A DNA stretch of 64,000 nucleotides from Fomes fomentarius (Eukaryota > Basidiomycota > Agaricomycetes > Polyporales > Polyporaceae), in NCBI GenBank assembly GCA_022606135.1, contig JABYQN010000012.1, forward strand, positions 496,001-560,000, written 5' to 3'. A program made the translations under genes and the position numbers. Numbering within the stretch: the stretch's first letter is position 1; each line of letters starts with the position of its first letter. This document shows, piece after piece, positions 22,136 through 34,281 of this stretch. Under the pieces are notes generated by a model. That model made no database searches and had not been told where the DNA came from. It saw nothing but the letters and a program-made list of their open reading frames with translations.

Positions 22136-23287
22136 GGAGATAGCTAGGGATATAGCTCGGCCTTGTTATGCAAAGACAGCCGGGGTGTAGGCTTGTACAC
22201 AGTACCGATAGGTTTAGTGACTGCATTGGTATGTTGAATACATTATGGCTCGAACTCGAAGTCTGCGAGGGGATCTAAATACATGTGGGGGTTGAGGGAG
22301 GAAGCCCGAGAACACAATGGGAACGGTGGAATAGTCACAGAGGAACGGTACAGAAGGAAGCAGCAAGATTGTGTGTTATTCACGTGGAACGACTCGATGG
22401 GGAGGCCATTGTTCATAGGTGAGTTGCGAGAAAAGTAGGCATATGTCAAATCATTTGGAACAGACGGGTGTAGGGATGCTGGAACGGGCACGAAAGCAAA
22501 TAGATCATCAATCAGGGAGGAAAAACGTGAGATCGGGTGGTGACGAGAATACGTGGAGATGGTAATGCGGAAGGGAACAAGGAACCAATGTGATGTTCAT
22601 AAGCGTGAGGTGAGGCAAGAGGTTGACGGAGACCGAGCACAGATCCGTGGGGTGAGGCAGGTCATGCATATGCATAGTTGCTGTGGATCGTGATATGAGG
22701 AGAGAGGTCGGAGTCAGGACGAGGTTGAAAGCATATGTAGACGAGGTGCTCGTCCACATGGACCGGATATGGAAGATACTGGTGAGGTGCAGGCAGGTGC
22801 AGCCCGGGTACCTGCTCTAGTAGCGGCTCCATAACCATGGCCATATAGGACACTCGAGGCGGGACGAGCAGTAGGTGTGCGGCGGAGAGAGACCTGAACA
22901 ATGAAGCTCGAGATGGGGGAGGAGCAATCGTAGTCGTAGTAGCAATACTGGGCGGAGCATTCGCGGATACTCGAGGTAGGGGAATGTCGAATGAAGCGAG
23001 GGAAGGTGAAAGTGCAACGAGAGTATGCAGGCATAGGATGTGACTAACTCTGACGAGTTGAATGGGATCAATCTGATGAGCGTGAGAGGATAGCAAGCTC
23101 CTTCTGCGACTCCTCTACTACCATGTTGTGGGCTGACGATGTGTGGGTGTCTGCATAGGGCTAGTATTCGACCATAGAGAGTTGGGCGGCAGCGTCGGGG
23201 TCGCGTCCATCTTCTGCTGTCGCAGAGAGCTGCGCCTCTGTACATGAACTGCCATCATGTCTGTTTCTATGGACGTCACTCACCTTG
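22136..23287. other. no gene recognised
   Basis: Long minus-strand frames (for example 22662-23096) are Ser/Pro/Leu-rich with no domain or splice logic. This is sequence just beyond the duplication breakpoint, and nothing else could be identified. Confidence 0.35.
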
Positions 23288-25544
23288 TTAGCATGCTTCT
23301 GAAAAGAGCTTGCGAACATACAGACGCACCTTTGTAGATGCGTCACGTTCACGTTTGAGCTTTAGGATCCATGGCTCCCAATCTTTCAATCCTATATTCG
23401 TCTGGAACTCGGCCTGATGCAGCTCGTAGACTTGCACAAGCACGTCGACCAGCTTGCGAGTCATGAAATATGGCGCTTGATTTTCACAGAGTGTCTGTAG
23501 GTCCTCGAACAAAAGATCACTGTCAGCGAGTGACAGTGTCTTGCCAGCCTCGGTGGTAAAGCACTTGAAGTAGCGAAACAGCCCACTGCGTGTGAGCGCA
23601 CGGATGGCCTTCGCGGTTGCGGCATCCTGTGCCTCCTTTGCGCTGCAACTTTTGACCACCAAGAGGAGTAGTAGCGTGCTCAGAGCGTTTGAGCACAGGC
23701 TAAGGGATTCATGGTCTACGTTCTGTACATGCTTCTTCAGTTCTTGCTCGAAAACGACTAAGGCTGATGTCATGCCACCACCGCACATCAGAGCAGTACT
23801 TGCACCACGTAGAGATGGATGGATGGCTCACCACGTCGTCGAACTGCATCGCTACAATGGTTGTAGTCAAGCTGGAGCTCATCGATAACCTCATATGCAA
23901 CCGAATTATTCTCCTGAATCAGCACATTAGCCCAGAGATGGCTGTGCCAGTGGCTGCTTGCACCAGTAGGAGGAGGCCAACAGTAGGGCCTACTCTCCGA
24001 AGCCCAGAATTGTTCCAGATCTGGAAGACCATCCTTGTTCATATAATTTGATGCATATGTGACCGCAAGCCAGAGATCACTCTGTATGGTCAGAGGGATG
24101 GTAGCTTTGTCCTGCTGATGGCGGTTCATCTCGGAGACTAGTCCTCGGTAACAGTCTGCAACCTGTGACGGGTCCTGAAAGTCAGAGATGCATATGGTGG
24201 CGTAGTCGTTGAGATAGGATTGGTCCGTGGTGGCACATGCCTTCGTCACCATCGCGGCATCAAGGTCCTTTGAGGACCTATGGATCTGTCTGAGCTCACG
24301 TCCCCGCCATGTGAACGTCCAGGATCTGTCCTTTTTGAGCCAATTTGACAGCGCAGCGCGGCCGTCATCCGCACACTTCAAGAATCTCCTGATACGACAT
24401 AGCACATTCCACATTGACCGATGCAAGTGAAATATGGCTGCCTTTACAGGGCGCATGGCGTTGAATAATACATAGACCGGAGGAGACAGAAAGCAGCAGT
24501 CGGCTCGAAAGATGGGAATTATGGACGAGCCAATGGTGAAGACGAACAGAAGACCGACGAGTGCTGATGCTACTGCGGCAACGTCTGAATTGAGGCCCCA
24601 CAGGAGAATGAGTAAGCCTCCAAAGAACAACACTAACGCAATCTGAAGGAGAACCGGAAGGACTGCGACGATCTCTGCGACGTGCCACTTCTCCAGATTG
24701 CGCAAGCGGTGTTGGCGGAGGCGGGCAAAATGCCGTGAGTCCCCAAAGAGTCCAGTACTGTACTCATTCAACCATTGCTTCACCATGATCCCGACCGATG
24801 CGGCTGAGAGACTGAAGATTAGACTCGAGAACCATAGGGTATTGAGCCATACGGCCCACCGAGGTGCTGGAGGGGCAGGCGGGAGGGCCTGAGATACAAT
24901 CGGGTGAGTGGAGTTGACGAAGGAAGGATTGACAGAGAAGCTGTTGAGCTGGATGGAAATCTGGTGGAGTGCGGCGAGAACAGGGTCTGGTGGGGAGGGC
25001 GAGAGGAGCTTGTAGGACTCGACGATGAGAGCTGTGAGTACGGCGGAGAAGAGACCCCCCTTTGTTGCATGCATATAAGCGTTCATTGTCGACAGAAGCT
25101 TGGGTAAACGAGGACGCACATAGACGAGGAGTGTGTCGATCTCCTCCTTCCAGCGTTTCACAAGCTCGTCACTGTAGTCCTTGACAATTTTGGCGGTCTC
25201 ATCCCAAGCCTTTTTCTTTTCCTCCGGCGTGAAGTCGTTCTCACGCTCTTTCCAGCGGTCCTACATGAATTGATGCGTGATTTTGACATACACAATCAGA
25301 GAACCTCACGTACGTATGCGCAGGGAAGATGACACTGTTCAAAGCGTCTTGCCCATTCTTGCTTGGCCTTGCACTCGGATTTCTTACATAATCAGTAGTT
25401 AGCCGTGAACTCTGACCCGTTGTACAATGGACAGTGAGGCCGATGGTGAGATCGGCGTACCATCTCTGGCGATTTTTGGCCGGGATCCTGAGAAGCCGGT
25501 TGGGGGGATGTGCCATGTGAGGATTTGATATCGTGTTGGCTCAT
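23288..25544 (-). CDS. DUF6535-like multi-pass membrane protein, copy B
   Basis: Five exons join without a break: 25461-25544 (ATG at 25544), 25314-25382, 25120-25260, 23832-25059 and 23288-23757. Introns are 54-78 nt. The product is about 664 residues. Exon 3 encodes the conserved 47-codon soluble block ending EIDTLLVY. Exon 4 starts GGLFSAVLTALIVESY (TM1), then WLNTLWFSSLIFSLSAAS (TM2), IVAVLPVLLQIALVLFFGG (TM3), a fourth hydrophobic span ending IPIF, and the CCFLSPP motif. The rest is a soluble helical domain with conserved WTFTWRGREL. DUF6535 proteins are common in Agaricomycetes and have no known function. The C-terminus is the least certain part: a GTGCGT after DASTK could be a further donor. 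It is the parent-like full version of the fragments in copy A. Confidence 0.82.
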
Positions 25545-26049
25545 CTTATCGTCAAACTTTCGAGAGGCAGCGATGATGTGGTCAGTGCTGAGAGGAGCGT
25601 TGTGGTTGATGCAGACGAACCAGGGGGCCAGGGCGCCTGTACGCTGGTGCATGGGGACGTCGTACAGAAACCGTGCTTCTATTCCCAAGCTCAATGACAG
25701 CGTCTGACATGATAGCGGACTTTCGATTCTCAGCCCGAAGCGCCCTCCACATGCTACAGTCCAGCGAACTCACGCCTCGGCCCGAGGTCGAAAAGCTTCG
25801 ACAACTTCAGATACAGGTAACAGACACGCGAGGACTGCATTCTATCCATTGCTATATTTTCAAGATACACGCTCTTATTGACAGTAGCGCAGATCTTTCA
25901 TCGTACTCCACGACCGCATGTCCGCGATACCATAAATTATCCAATAGGGTAGTTTGAAACTAGTTACAGGGAGAGTTCACCAGAATGATTAGTGTTCCGA
26001 CCTTGCGCAATCCTCACGTACGCATCCTGCAGTCGCACAAGAGAATGTA
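25545..26049. other. no gene recognised upstream of DUF6535 copy B
   Basis: Should contain the promoter of copy B. A plus-strand frame at 25673-25957 has no recognisable domain. No TATA element is obvious near the ATG. Confidence 0.35.
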
Positions 26050-27585
26050 CCATGAAAAATGCGACTGCATCGCCACTTGTCACGGTTTCTAGTCAGCAGG
26101 AGGATGCATCAACATGAAGCAACACCGACAATACAGCAATGTACCCACGAACCGGCTTCGCATGTGTGCATTATTGACTTGTGCACGATCCTGCGCCCAG
26201 GACTACAGTAGGACATATTTCTCCTTCTCATCATCAAACGAACACTCACGCTCAAGACGATCTGTCGTCGTAACTGTATGAGTACTCGACCTTTTTCCGT
26301 GCTGTAAGCCCCACTGAGACCTTGATATGCATTACACTATCGAAGTGCCAACATGCAGGTATCTCGCCATCATGGTCCTCTCATGGCTATCCGGAAAGCT
26401 GTTGCTTTCAAAGTTGCATTCCGGTCAGCGTAGAAGGTGGCTGGACTCCGGAGAATTCAGAACAGAAGCGTCAACACCGGTACTGCCTGCGATGGGTGGT
26501 CGTGACCTCCTATCAATGCACGGCGGTATGCCCCGTGTTGCATTTGAGTCTGCATACATCAGTACTTCAGGAAATCCCTTAATGAACTTACGGTCTTAAT
26601 GGGTCTTATGACAAGTCTGGGTGGCGGATACATCAGTAAATATCTACGACAGTTCTTTCTCAAAGTGTCTCAAAATTGGTATAATGGTTTATTGCTTGTA
26701 AGCGAAGAATGCGACATATTTTCACATAGATAAAACCAGAACTGAATGTGCTATGCCCTGAGCACGAGTGAGCTGAGGAGGAGGTCATAGCAGCTACCGT
26801 GGCAGTGCAGAGGCGCCCACGGCCTTACAGCCTTACACGTCCTTAGGCGTCTTAAAAGGCCAAATAAGGACTATTAAGGACTATTAAGGAATTTCCGCAA
26901 GTACTGATGTAGCTGAACAGCAGTGATACATGAGCGAGCGCGGACCGGAGAATGAGCTGTCATTTGACTTGAAGCGGCAAGGTATAGGTCGTAAGGACTG
27001 GACCGGAGTGTATGTACATGGACTGAGGGATGGGTCATGGATTGAACTTGTAGCAAGTTCGTGCGATAGGAAGATGCGGTGGGAAGATGCTCTGTTCGAG
27101 CAGGACCATGGGCGCCAGGAATCCTCGGTGGGCGGAGAGAGCTGTGGAGAGCAGGTACATGTATGCGCACTGGCATGGACCTAGTACCCCTAGATCAAGC
27201 ACTGCACTGCGGCTAGCAACCACGACAGACCTGTCAATTCTAGGACTTGATATCTTGATGAAGCATGAGTGGTCTGCGCTAAAAAATAGGGGAAAGCTTG
27301 ACTCACAACCTCGGTGTACATAATAACATCAACATCATGCACCACTTGCGAAACTTCCTGGCAAATGGTCTGGCTAGTAGAGACTTGCACTGGAAGAGCT
27401 TGGGATGTTGTGTGGGAGGTGTTGCTCTTGGTTTCGGAGTGACTAGTGCATGACACTAGTATGGAGTTCTGTGCGGCTCGCCATCTGGGGCAGTAGGGAA
27501 CAACAGGCCTTTGGAGCTTGAAGCTTGACGAGCAGTAGACTCTGGAAGTGCCTGCCAGTGTACCTGGACACTACTGACAACTTGA
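26050..27585. repeat. diverged duplicated block, partner of 6.84-8.3 kb
   Basis: Collinear with 6840-8260 behind DUF6535 copy A, with a deletion of roughly 240 bases relative to it near 27250-27300. A short direct repeat (AAGGACTATT twice, 26869-26890) is local to this copy. No intact gene. The block is interrupted at its right end by the Gypsy element and continues at 34282. Confidence 0.55.
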
Positions 27586-27590
27586 ACTTC
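27586..27590 (+). repeat. target-site duplication, left copy (ACTTC)
   Basis: ACTTC directly precedes the 5' LTR and is repeated at 34277-34281 directly after the 3' LTR, as expected for integrase-mediated insertion. Confidence 0.85.
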
Positions 27591-27903
27591 TGTTACGGTT
27601 CCGGTCTAGTCAGTAATAAACACACATAAAGAATCCATTAGTTCCGATTGTTAGGTACCTTGATATTGATCTCTATGCCCATTAGTATTGATCGTTATTG
27701 CGCGTTAGTAGCGATCCTTACGTCGATTACAGTCTTGTTGTTATGTATTCACACTCCGACTCTTACTATGCTTATCTAGGTTGTATTACACCCCTATGCC
27801 TATCAATACATAAGCCACTCGAGCTGGAACTCAGGTCCTCAGTTTCGAGCTGGTACCTTCTTCCCCCGTCTCATCTTGGGCATGCCTCGCCCTCGCTGTA
27901 CCA
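27591..27903 (+). repeat. 5' LTR
   Basis: 313 bp, starting TGTTACGG and ending GTACCA; matches 33964-34276 over its whole length. Confidence 0.93.
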
Positions 27904-28552
27904 TTAGCTCGAAACTCCCCTCCCTTTCCTCTCAAGTCCGTGGTATCTAGCGGGTCTCGGGAGCATCCACACTCTCCACTTTACCTCTTTCATCTCTCTC
28001 GGCAGTCATTCCTCCGCACCTACCGCTGGTGCACAGCACCTGGCGTCAACCTTACCTTTTCCGTCACCATCACCCGACCTCTCCGTTCCTCGATTTCCTC
28101 TCTTCTTCCTCACGTTCGACATCGCGCCCTTGGACGACTTCCTTGGCCACGACACCTCCTCTCCACACACCATCTCCTCTCTCTGGACGACATCATCTGC
28201 GTGCTGTGTCAGGCGATCTTGCCTTTAACCCGCGCAGGACCTCCGTCCATCCTCAACATCATCCTGGAGCTTTTGTAGTCTTTACGGTATTGTGTTCGCA
28301 TTCATTTGTTATCACTAATTCGTCTAGTCTACTTTAGTTTCATATACTTCAAGTACTTTCAAGTTATTACCTCCCCCCACACGTCAGTCAGCCTTTTGAG
28401 GCAGGCACGTTACAGCCTCTAGAGAGCCCGAGCCCCCGAGTGCTGTCTCGGCGGACCCTCTACGCTACCCACCCGATCTCCTGTCCGGATTAGGGATTAA
28501 ATCCCCTGATCGCTGGCGCACCGCATACTAGGTGGTGGATCGGTCTTGCTAC

Positions 28553-29973
28553 ATGGACTGTGACTATGGTACGTTACTCGATCAACTATTTCCGCCTGAG
28601 CCTGAGCCCCCTCTCGTGATGAGCGCAGATTGCGCTTCATCCCTGGAACCCTCCCCTCTGAACGCTCTTCCCCATCGCCACCGCATGACCTCCTGTGCGT
28701 GGGTGCCTTCCACGCCAGATGAGCCAACTCCGACCTCGACTGTTGGTTCAACGTCGACACCGACGACTACCACTACTGCCTCTCAGACCCCTGCCCTCAC
28801 CGACTCAACAATGTCACCTCCCAACTCGGCAGGCTTGCCAACTATCCATCTCTTGTCGCCATCACTTGTGCGACCTCCACAACCCCTTCACCCCTTGTTA
28901 CCGCACAAACCCTCGATGTGCCCACCCCATCCCAAGCTCCTCGCACAGCAAGAACGATGGTGGGTCAGCTCGACCCGGCTGCGAAAGCCTATGTCGACTC
29001 GGCTATCACGCAGCTCTTCCGGACGCTACAACCCGGTGGAGGCGGCGTCAAGGCCAATGCACCGGACAACTTCGATGGAACCAAAACTCGCTACGATGCC
29101 TGGAAAGAGCAGGCCAATCTCCATGTTGGAGGTGTGGAGAAGAATCGCGCCATCAGTATACTGTTATCCTACATCCATGGCGAGCACATTGAGCAGTGGC
29201 GCAAAATCTTCACGCAACAGCACCGCAGCAACGACGCATGGACGTTTGCGACCATCAAGGACTTCTGGGACAAATTAGACAAGTACTTCGTTGACCCAAA
29301 CCTGGTGAAGACCGCTCAGGCCCGACTCGAGAAGTGCTACATGGGCAACTGTGAGGCCAATGACTTCTTCCAGGACTTCAAAGAGCTCGTCCTGCAGGCC
29401 GGCTTCAAGACCACCGACGCCCACGTCCTCGACATCCTTCAATGCAATGCCTGCCCATCCATTATTCAAACAATCTACGCACCCAGTAATGAACCTACCG
29501 GCTACAACACGTGGAAGCTACGCATCAAGAACATCGACACGCTCTGGCACAAGGGCCAGATCATTATGTGCAGCACCCACACGTCTAATCCCCACCCTTC
29601 CTCTCGCAATTCGACCTCTACCCACAACAACTCGCATCCCACTCCACGCCCTCCGGCTCCCGCCCCACAGGTGACCGTGACCACTCTCACACCTGCTGTC
29701 ACACGTCACGACAGCACCAGTGTCATGTACGGTGGATGCGGTGAGCCGATGGACTTCGACCATGCCTGTGTCAAGTGCGGCAAAAAGAAGTCCGAGGCTG
29801 GACCGTGTCAGTCCCCTTGGCACATCCCCAACCGCAATGCGCAGCAACAGCGCGTCCAACGGGTCTGGGAAGATCCTGATGCGCGCGAGGATTTCCTTGA
29901 GGCAATGTGCCTTTACGCCACCGAGGATCCTGAAGACTTTGCAGCGCAGGGTTTCGACGCTGGGAGCACATAG
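28553..29973 (+). pseudogene. gag: gag of the Gypsy element, frameshifted
   Basis: The N-terminal part (from ATG 28553, MDCDYGTLLDQLFPP) is in a different frame from the body. Around 28735 the reading must shift to continue as DDYHYCLSDP, SQLGRLANYPSL and then the long open body ending at 29973. The body holds the capsid-like domain (FDGTKTRYDAWKEQ, FWDKLDKYFVDP, ARLEKCYMGN). Instead of a CCHC knuckle it has a Cys motif CVKCGKKKSEAGPC followed by QSPWH. The acidic tail ends GFDAGST. One frameshift is enough to block a normal Gag. Confidence 0.75.
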
Positions 29974-30089
29974 CCGCATGCACGCGCCCCCCATCTCTTT
30001 CATCATCAACATCTCCTTTCAACTCTTGTACAATAGCGACTCTGAACTGTTTCTCTCCTCTCCAACATTTCACCTCTCCCAACGACAAC

Positions 30090-33000
30090 TTGTACGATTG
30101 CAACGCCGCTTCCACGTCATTCCCATCTTCGACCGCGACTCCCACGACTTCTTCTGTGTCTCATACTGTGCTTCATTCCTCTTTCATTCCCCCTACCTGT
30201 ATTAGTACCTCAGATAATAAAAAATCTGAAAAAATACGTAAAACCAGTCCGAGTGTGGCGGACACCAAAACAAATGCATACAGCATCACGCGAGAGGGGC
30301 CTTGGCTGTTCAAGGTGGTACGCGGGTCCGGTGTGAGGCACCAGTTGGACATACCACTGACCATTGAGAACCCCGAGACAGGCAAGCAGACGGACTTGGT
30401 TGGCTTGGTGGACACTGGCTGCACAGGCTCTTGTATACATAGAGACTTGGTACGACGAGTGAGACTCACGACACACCCATTCGAGAACCCAATTGCTGTC
30501 TACAATGCGGACGGTACTCCGAATGCGGGCGGCAGCATTACCCATTATGTCACTCTATGGCTGCGCATCGGAGATCATCGGGAATGTATGCAACTCCTGG
30601 TGACTGACCTAGGGAAGGCTGACTTATTCTTGGGCCATAAGTGGATTGAGCACCATAATCCCTCAATCAATTGGCAAAAGAAAACAGTTGAATTCAACCA
30701 ATGCTCCTCCCAATGTCAGCGCGTCATAAGTGAGGGTGAACACGTGTTTAAGCTCAATATAGCTTTGTACTTAAAGTCTCGCTGGGAATTCCTTTATGCA
30801 GTACACATACAGGCTAAAACCTCGGTTGCGATGGAAATTGCAATTGAGCAGAATAAGGCTAAGGAAGAGCAGACATATGGGGAAATAGTCCCGGAACAAT
30901 ATCGGGATTATGAGGACGTGTTTGCAAAGGAAACTTTTGACATGCTCCCAGAACACCGCCCATATGATCACGTCATTGAGCTCTTACCTGACACTAAGCC
31001 CTATTGCAGAAAGGTTTACCCGATGTCATTAGGGGAACAGGATGCATTGGAATCTTTCTTGGAGGATAATGTTCGCATGGGACAGATTAGACCATCTAAG
31101 TCCCCTTGGGGTGCACCTTTCTTCTTCGTCAAAAAAAGACGGGAAACTCCGACCAGTCCAGGACTATCGGAGATTGAACGACATGACGGAAAAGAATAAA
31201 TATTCATTACCCCTTATGTCAGAGCTTCTGGATAAGCTCAAAGGCACGAAGTATTTCACCAAGTTAGATATATGGTGGGGTTACAATAACATTCGCATAA
31301 AGGAAGGTGACAAGGAGAAAGCCGTGTTTATTACCAATCGAGGCTTATACGAACCCCTCATTATGTTCTTCAGACTGTCGAACAGCCCTTCCACCTTTCA
31401 GATGATGATGAACAATATCTTCCGTAATCTCATCTTGAAGGGAAAAGTGATTGTTTACCTAGACGATATCCTTATCTTCTCAAAAGACCTGGCAGAGCAC
31501 CGGGCAATTGTTCGACAAGTGCTGCAAATCTTACAGGAAAATAAGCTCATGGTGAAACTGGAGAAATGCGAATTTGAAGTTCAGGAAACCGAATATCTCA
31601 GACATATCATTGCTCCTGGTGTCATCAAAATGGACCCTGCCAAGGTTGCTGGGGTTACCGGTTGGCCTATCCTGAAGTGCAAACAGGATGTACAGGGCTT
31701 CCTTGGATTCGCAAATTTCTACCGTTGATTCATCAAAGACTTCTCAAAGATAGCAGCACTGTTGAACAGGTTGACGGGACTTGTGGAATGGCGATGGACC
31801 GAGGCAGAGCGGGAAGCCTTTGATAGGATCAAATCAGCTATTACATCAGCACCTGTACTTGTGGTGCTGAATGATGATGATCCTTTTCGGGTTGAATGCA
31901 ATGCTTCAAAGTTTGCGCTCGGAGCTGAGCTCACGCAAAAGCAGGATGGACACTGGCGGACTATAGCCTTTCTCTCGAAATCTTTATCCCCAGCAGAGCG
32001 TAACTACGAAATCTATGACCGTGAGATGCTAGCCCAAATGACTGCGCTGGATGAGTGGCGGCACTTCCTGAAAGGAGGCCATGAAAGATTTGAGATTCAC
32101 ACCGATCATAAGAATCTCGAATATTTTAGGAAGCCAGAATGCCTTAATCCACGACAAGCGCGCTGGGTTGTCACCTTGCAGGACTACAATTTCACATATA
32201 TTCATCGGCCCGGACGGACCATGGGAAAGTCGGATGCATTGTCCTGTCGACCTGATCATGACATCGGCGATGACGCAAATGATGACATCACCCTACTCAG
32301 GCCTGAGTGGTTCCGGCCGGTATCAGTTGATGGAGTTGACATAACTCAGAAGGATTGTCTTAGTTTGATAAACCTTTTGGATAACTCAGTTACTGAACAG
32401 TTGGGACTTAATGGAGATTTTGAGAAGACCGAGGACGGTCTTATCTACAGGAAGGGGAAATTAGTCATTCCCAATGACAAGGGTCTTCACGGCCGCGTCA
32501 TAGCCGCACATCACGATTCAGTTAGTGTGGGACACCCCGGTCGAGACAAAACACAAGAATCAATTTTTCGATCTTATTGGTGGCCATCCATGCGCAAGGA
32601 CATCAGCGCATATGTCAAAGGATGTGCTATCTGTCAGAAATCGAAAATTGATCATCGATGTTGCACTGCGCCACTGAATCCTAACCCTATCGCAGAATAT
32701 AATTGGGAATATATTTCCGTGGACATGATTACACATCTCCCCGATGCTCATGGAAACAATGCAATTCTTGTCATTGTGGACATGAAGTCGAAGGACTTTG
32801 TTGCTGTCCCCTGTACAGACCAACTAAGCTCGGAAGGCTGGGCTAATCTATTCATTAAACATGTGTATGCAAACCATGGGTTGCCGCAACGAGTGTTTTC
32901 AGATCGTGGAACTATTTTCGTCTCCGCATTTATCCGAGATCTGTATCGGAAGCTCGGGGTTCAGGGAAACCCGAGCACTACCTATCATCCCCAGACAGAT

Positions 33001-33834
33001 GGGCAGACTGAACGGATCAATCAGGAGATCGAGAATTATCTACGCATACTTGTCAACCATCATCAGGATGACTGGCCTGACTGGCTTCCCTTGGCCATGT
33101 TTGCATACCGGAGTAGGAAGCACTCCGCCACTGGCTTTTCCCTGTTCTACATGACACATGGGCATCACGCATTCACTGGAGTTGAGACCAAGCGGACTGT
33201 TGCAGCTGAGGAAGCCGAACAGTATGCGGCGCGCATGAAGGACATCTCACGGCAGGCTGCTGCGGCTCTCACGGTTGCGAAGTCGGTCATGAAACGGAAG
33301 TACGATAGGCACAAACGTGATGCAGTACAATACAGTGTTGGAGACTGGGTACTACTCGACTCATTCCACATCTCGAGCGAACGGCCGAACAAGAAGCTTG
33401 AAGACAAACATTATGGGCCTTTCCAGATCCAGGCAAAGGTCAGCTCCGGCGTGTATCATCTCAAGCTTCCGCATCAATGGAAGGCCATTCACCCGGTCTT
33501 CAATGAGGCGCTGCTCACGCCCGCCAATCAACCGATGTTCCCAAATCAGCCTAAGCTCAAAATCACTGCGCCTGACGTTACGGACAAGCTCCCAGAGCCC
33601 GAAGCGGTCTTAGATTCAAAGGTTGTATGCAGTGCACTCCAGTACCTTGTTAAGTGGGAGGACAAGCCGCGCTCCAAGAACACCTGGGAGAAGCGCACTG
33701 ACCTACTGAAGATGTGCAAGCCCACACTTGACGCATTCCACCCGCAAAACCCTACCGCACCACGCATGCCGACGATCCGGATCGCGCCTCGTTCCCGCGT
33801 AGTGGAGTTGATGGACCCAAAGGATAGGACATAG
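30090..33834 (+). pseudogene. pol: pol of the Gypsy element (PR-RT-RH-IN-chromodomain), broken
   Basis: Domains in order: aspartic protease (LVDTGCTGS, near 30410); reverse transcriptase with SPWGAPFFFVK, LDIWWGYNNI and YLDD (near 31460); RNase H with TDHKNLEYF; integrase with an HHCC-type zinc domain (HHDSVSVGHPG, CAICQKSK) and a D,D-35-E core (SVDM, SDRG, GQTERINQEIE); and a C-terminal chromodomain (YLVKWEDKP, NTWE). Three defects are visible. The A-run at 31131-31137 shifts the frame inside the KKKDG-type motif. A TGA at 31726-31728 replaces the first or second Arg of the usual RRF motif (CGA to TGA). The first RNase H catalytic Asp (DAS) reads Asn at 31900-31902. From 31762 to 33834 the frame is open for 690 codons. 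Confidence 0.9.
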
Positions 33835-33949
33835 GATTATTGGACACAGAAATGGGACAACTGGCGAGGTGTAAGAACTAGTAGTGTTTGGACAGTATGG
33901 ACATTAGGTATTATCCCAGACGAAACGGAATCGTGAGGACACAATTCTT

Positions 33950-33959
33950 AGGAAGGGGG
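33950..33959 (+). other. polypurine tract
   Basis: AGGAAGGGGG four bases before the 3' LTR, the expected position and composition for the plus-strand primer. Confidence 0.65.
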
Positions 33960-33963
33960 TATT

Positions 33964-34276
33964 TGTTACGGTCTTGGTCTAGTCAGTAATAAACACACAT
34001 AAAGAATCCATTAGATCTGATTGTTAGGTACCTTGATATCGATCTCTATGCCCATTAGTATTGATCGTTATTGCGCGTTAGTAGCGATCCTTACGTCGAT
34101 TACAGTCTTGTTGTTATGTATTCACACTCCGACTCTTACTATGCTTATCTAGGTTGTATTACACCCCTATGCCTATCAATACATAAGCCACTCGAGCTGG
34201 AACTCAGGTCCTCAGTTTCGAGCTGGTACATTCTTCCCCCGTCTCATCTTGGGCGTGCCTCGCCCTCGCCGTATCA
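33964..34276 (+). repeat. 3' LTR
   Basis: 313 bp, starting TGTTACGG and ending GTATCA. It is followed by the target duplication ACTTC at 34277-34281. Confidence 0.93.
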
Positions 34277-34281
34277 ACTTC

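Larger units (their letters stand above)
27591..34276 (+). mobile_element. Ty3/Gypsy chromovirus-type LTR retrotransposon
   Basis: Complete insertion of 6.69 kb with two 313-bp LTRs (TG...CA ends) and a 5-bp target duplication. Internal order is gag, protease, reverse transcriptase, RNase H, integrase, chromodomain, which fits the chromovirus branch of Ty3/Gypsy. By eye the LTRs differ at about ten positions, mostly transitions, so the insertion is not recent. The coding region is decayed (see gag and pol entries), so mobility would need proteins from another copy. A purine-rich tract (AGGAAGGGGG, 33950-33959) precedes the 3' LTR as the plus-strand primer. I could not place a primer binding site with confidence next to the 5' LTR. 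The element sits inside duplicated block B and separates sequence that is continuous in block A near 8.3 kb. Confidence 0.93.

Noticed and set aside
27904..27960. primer binding site after the 5' LTR
   Set aside because: No TGG-starting tRNA complement lies directly after the LTR; a TGGTATC word about 35 bases further is too weak to call.
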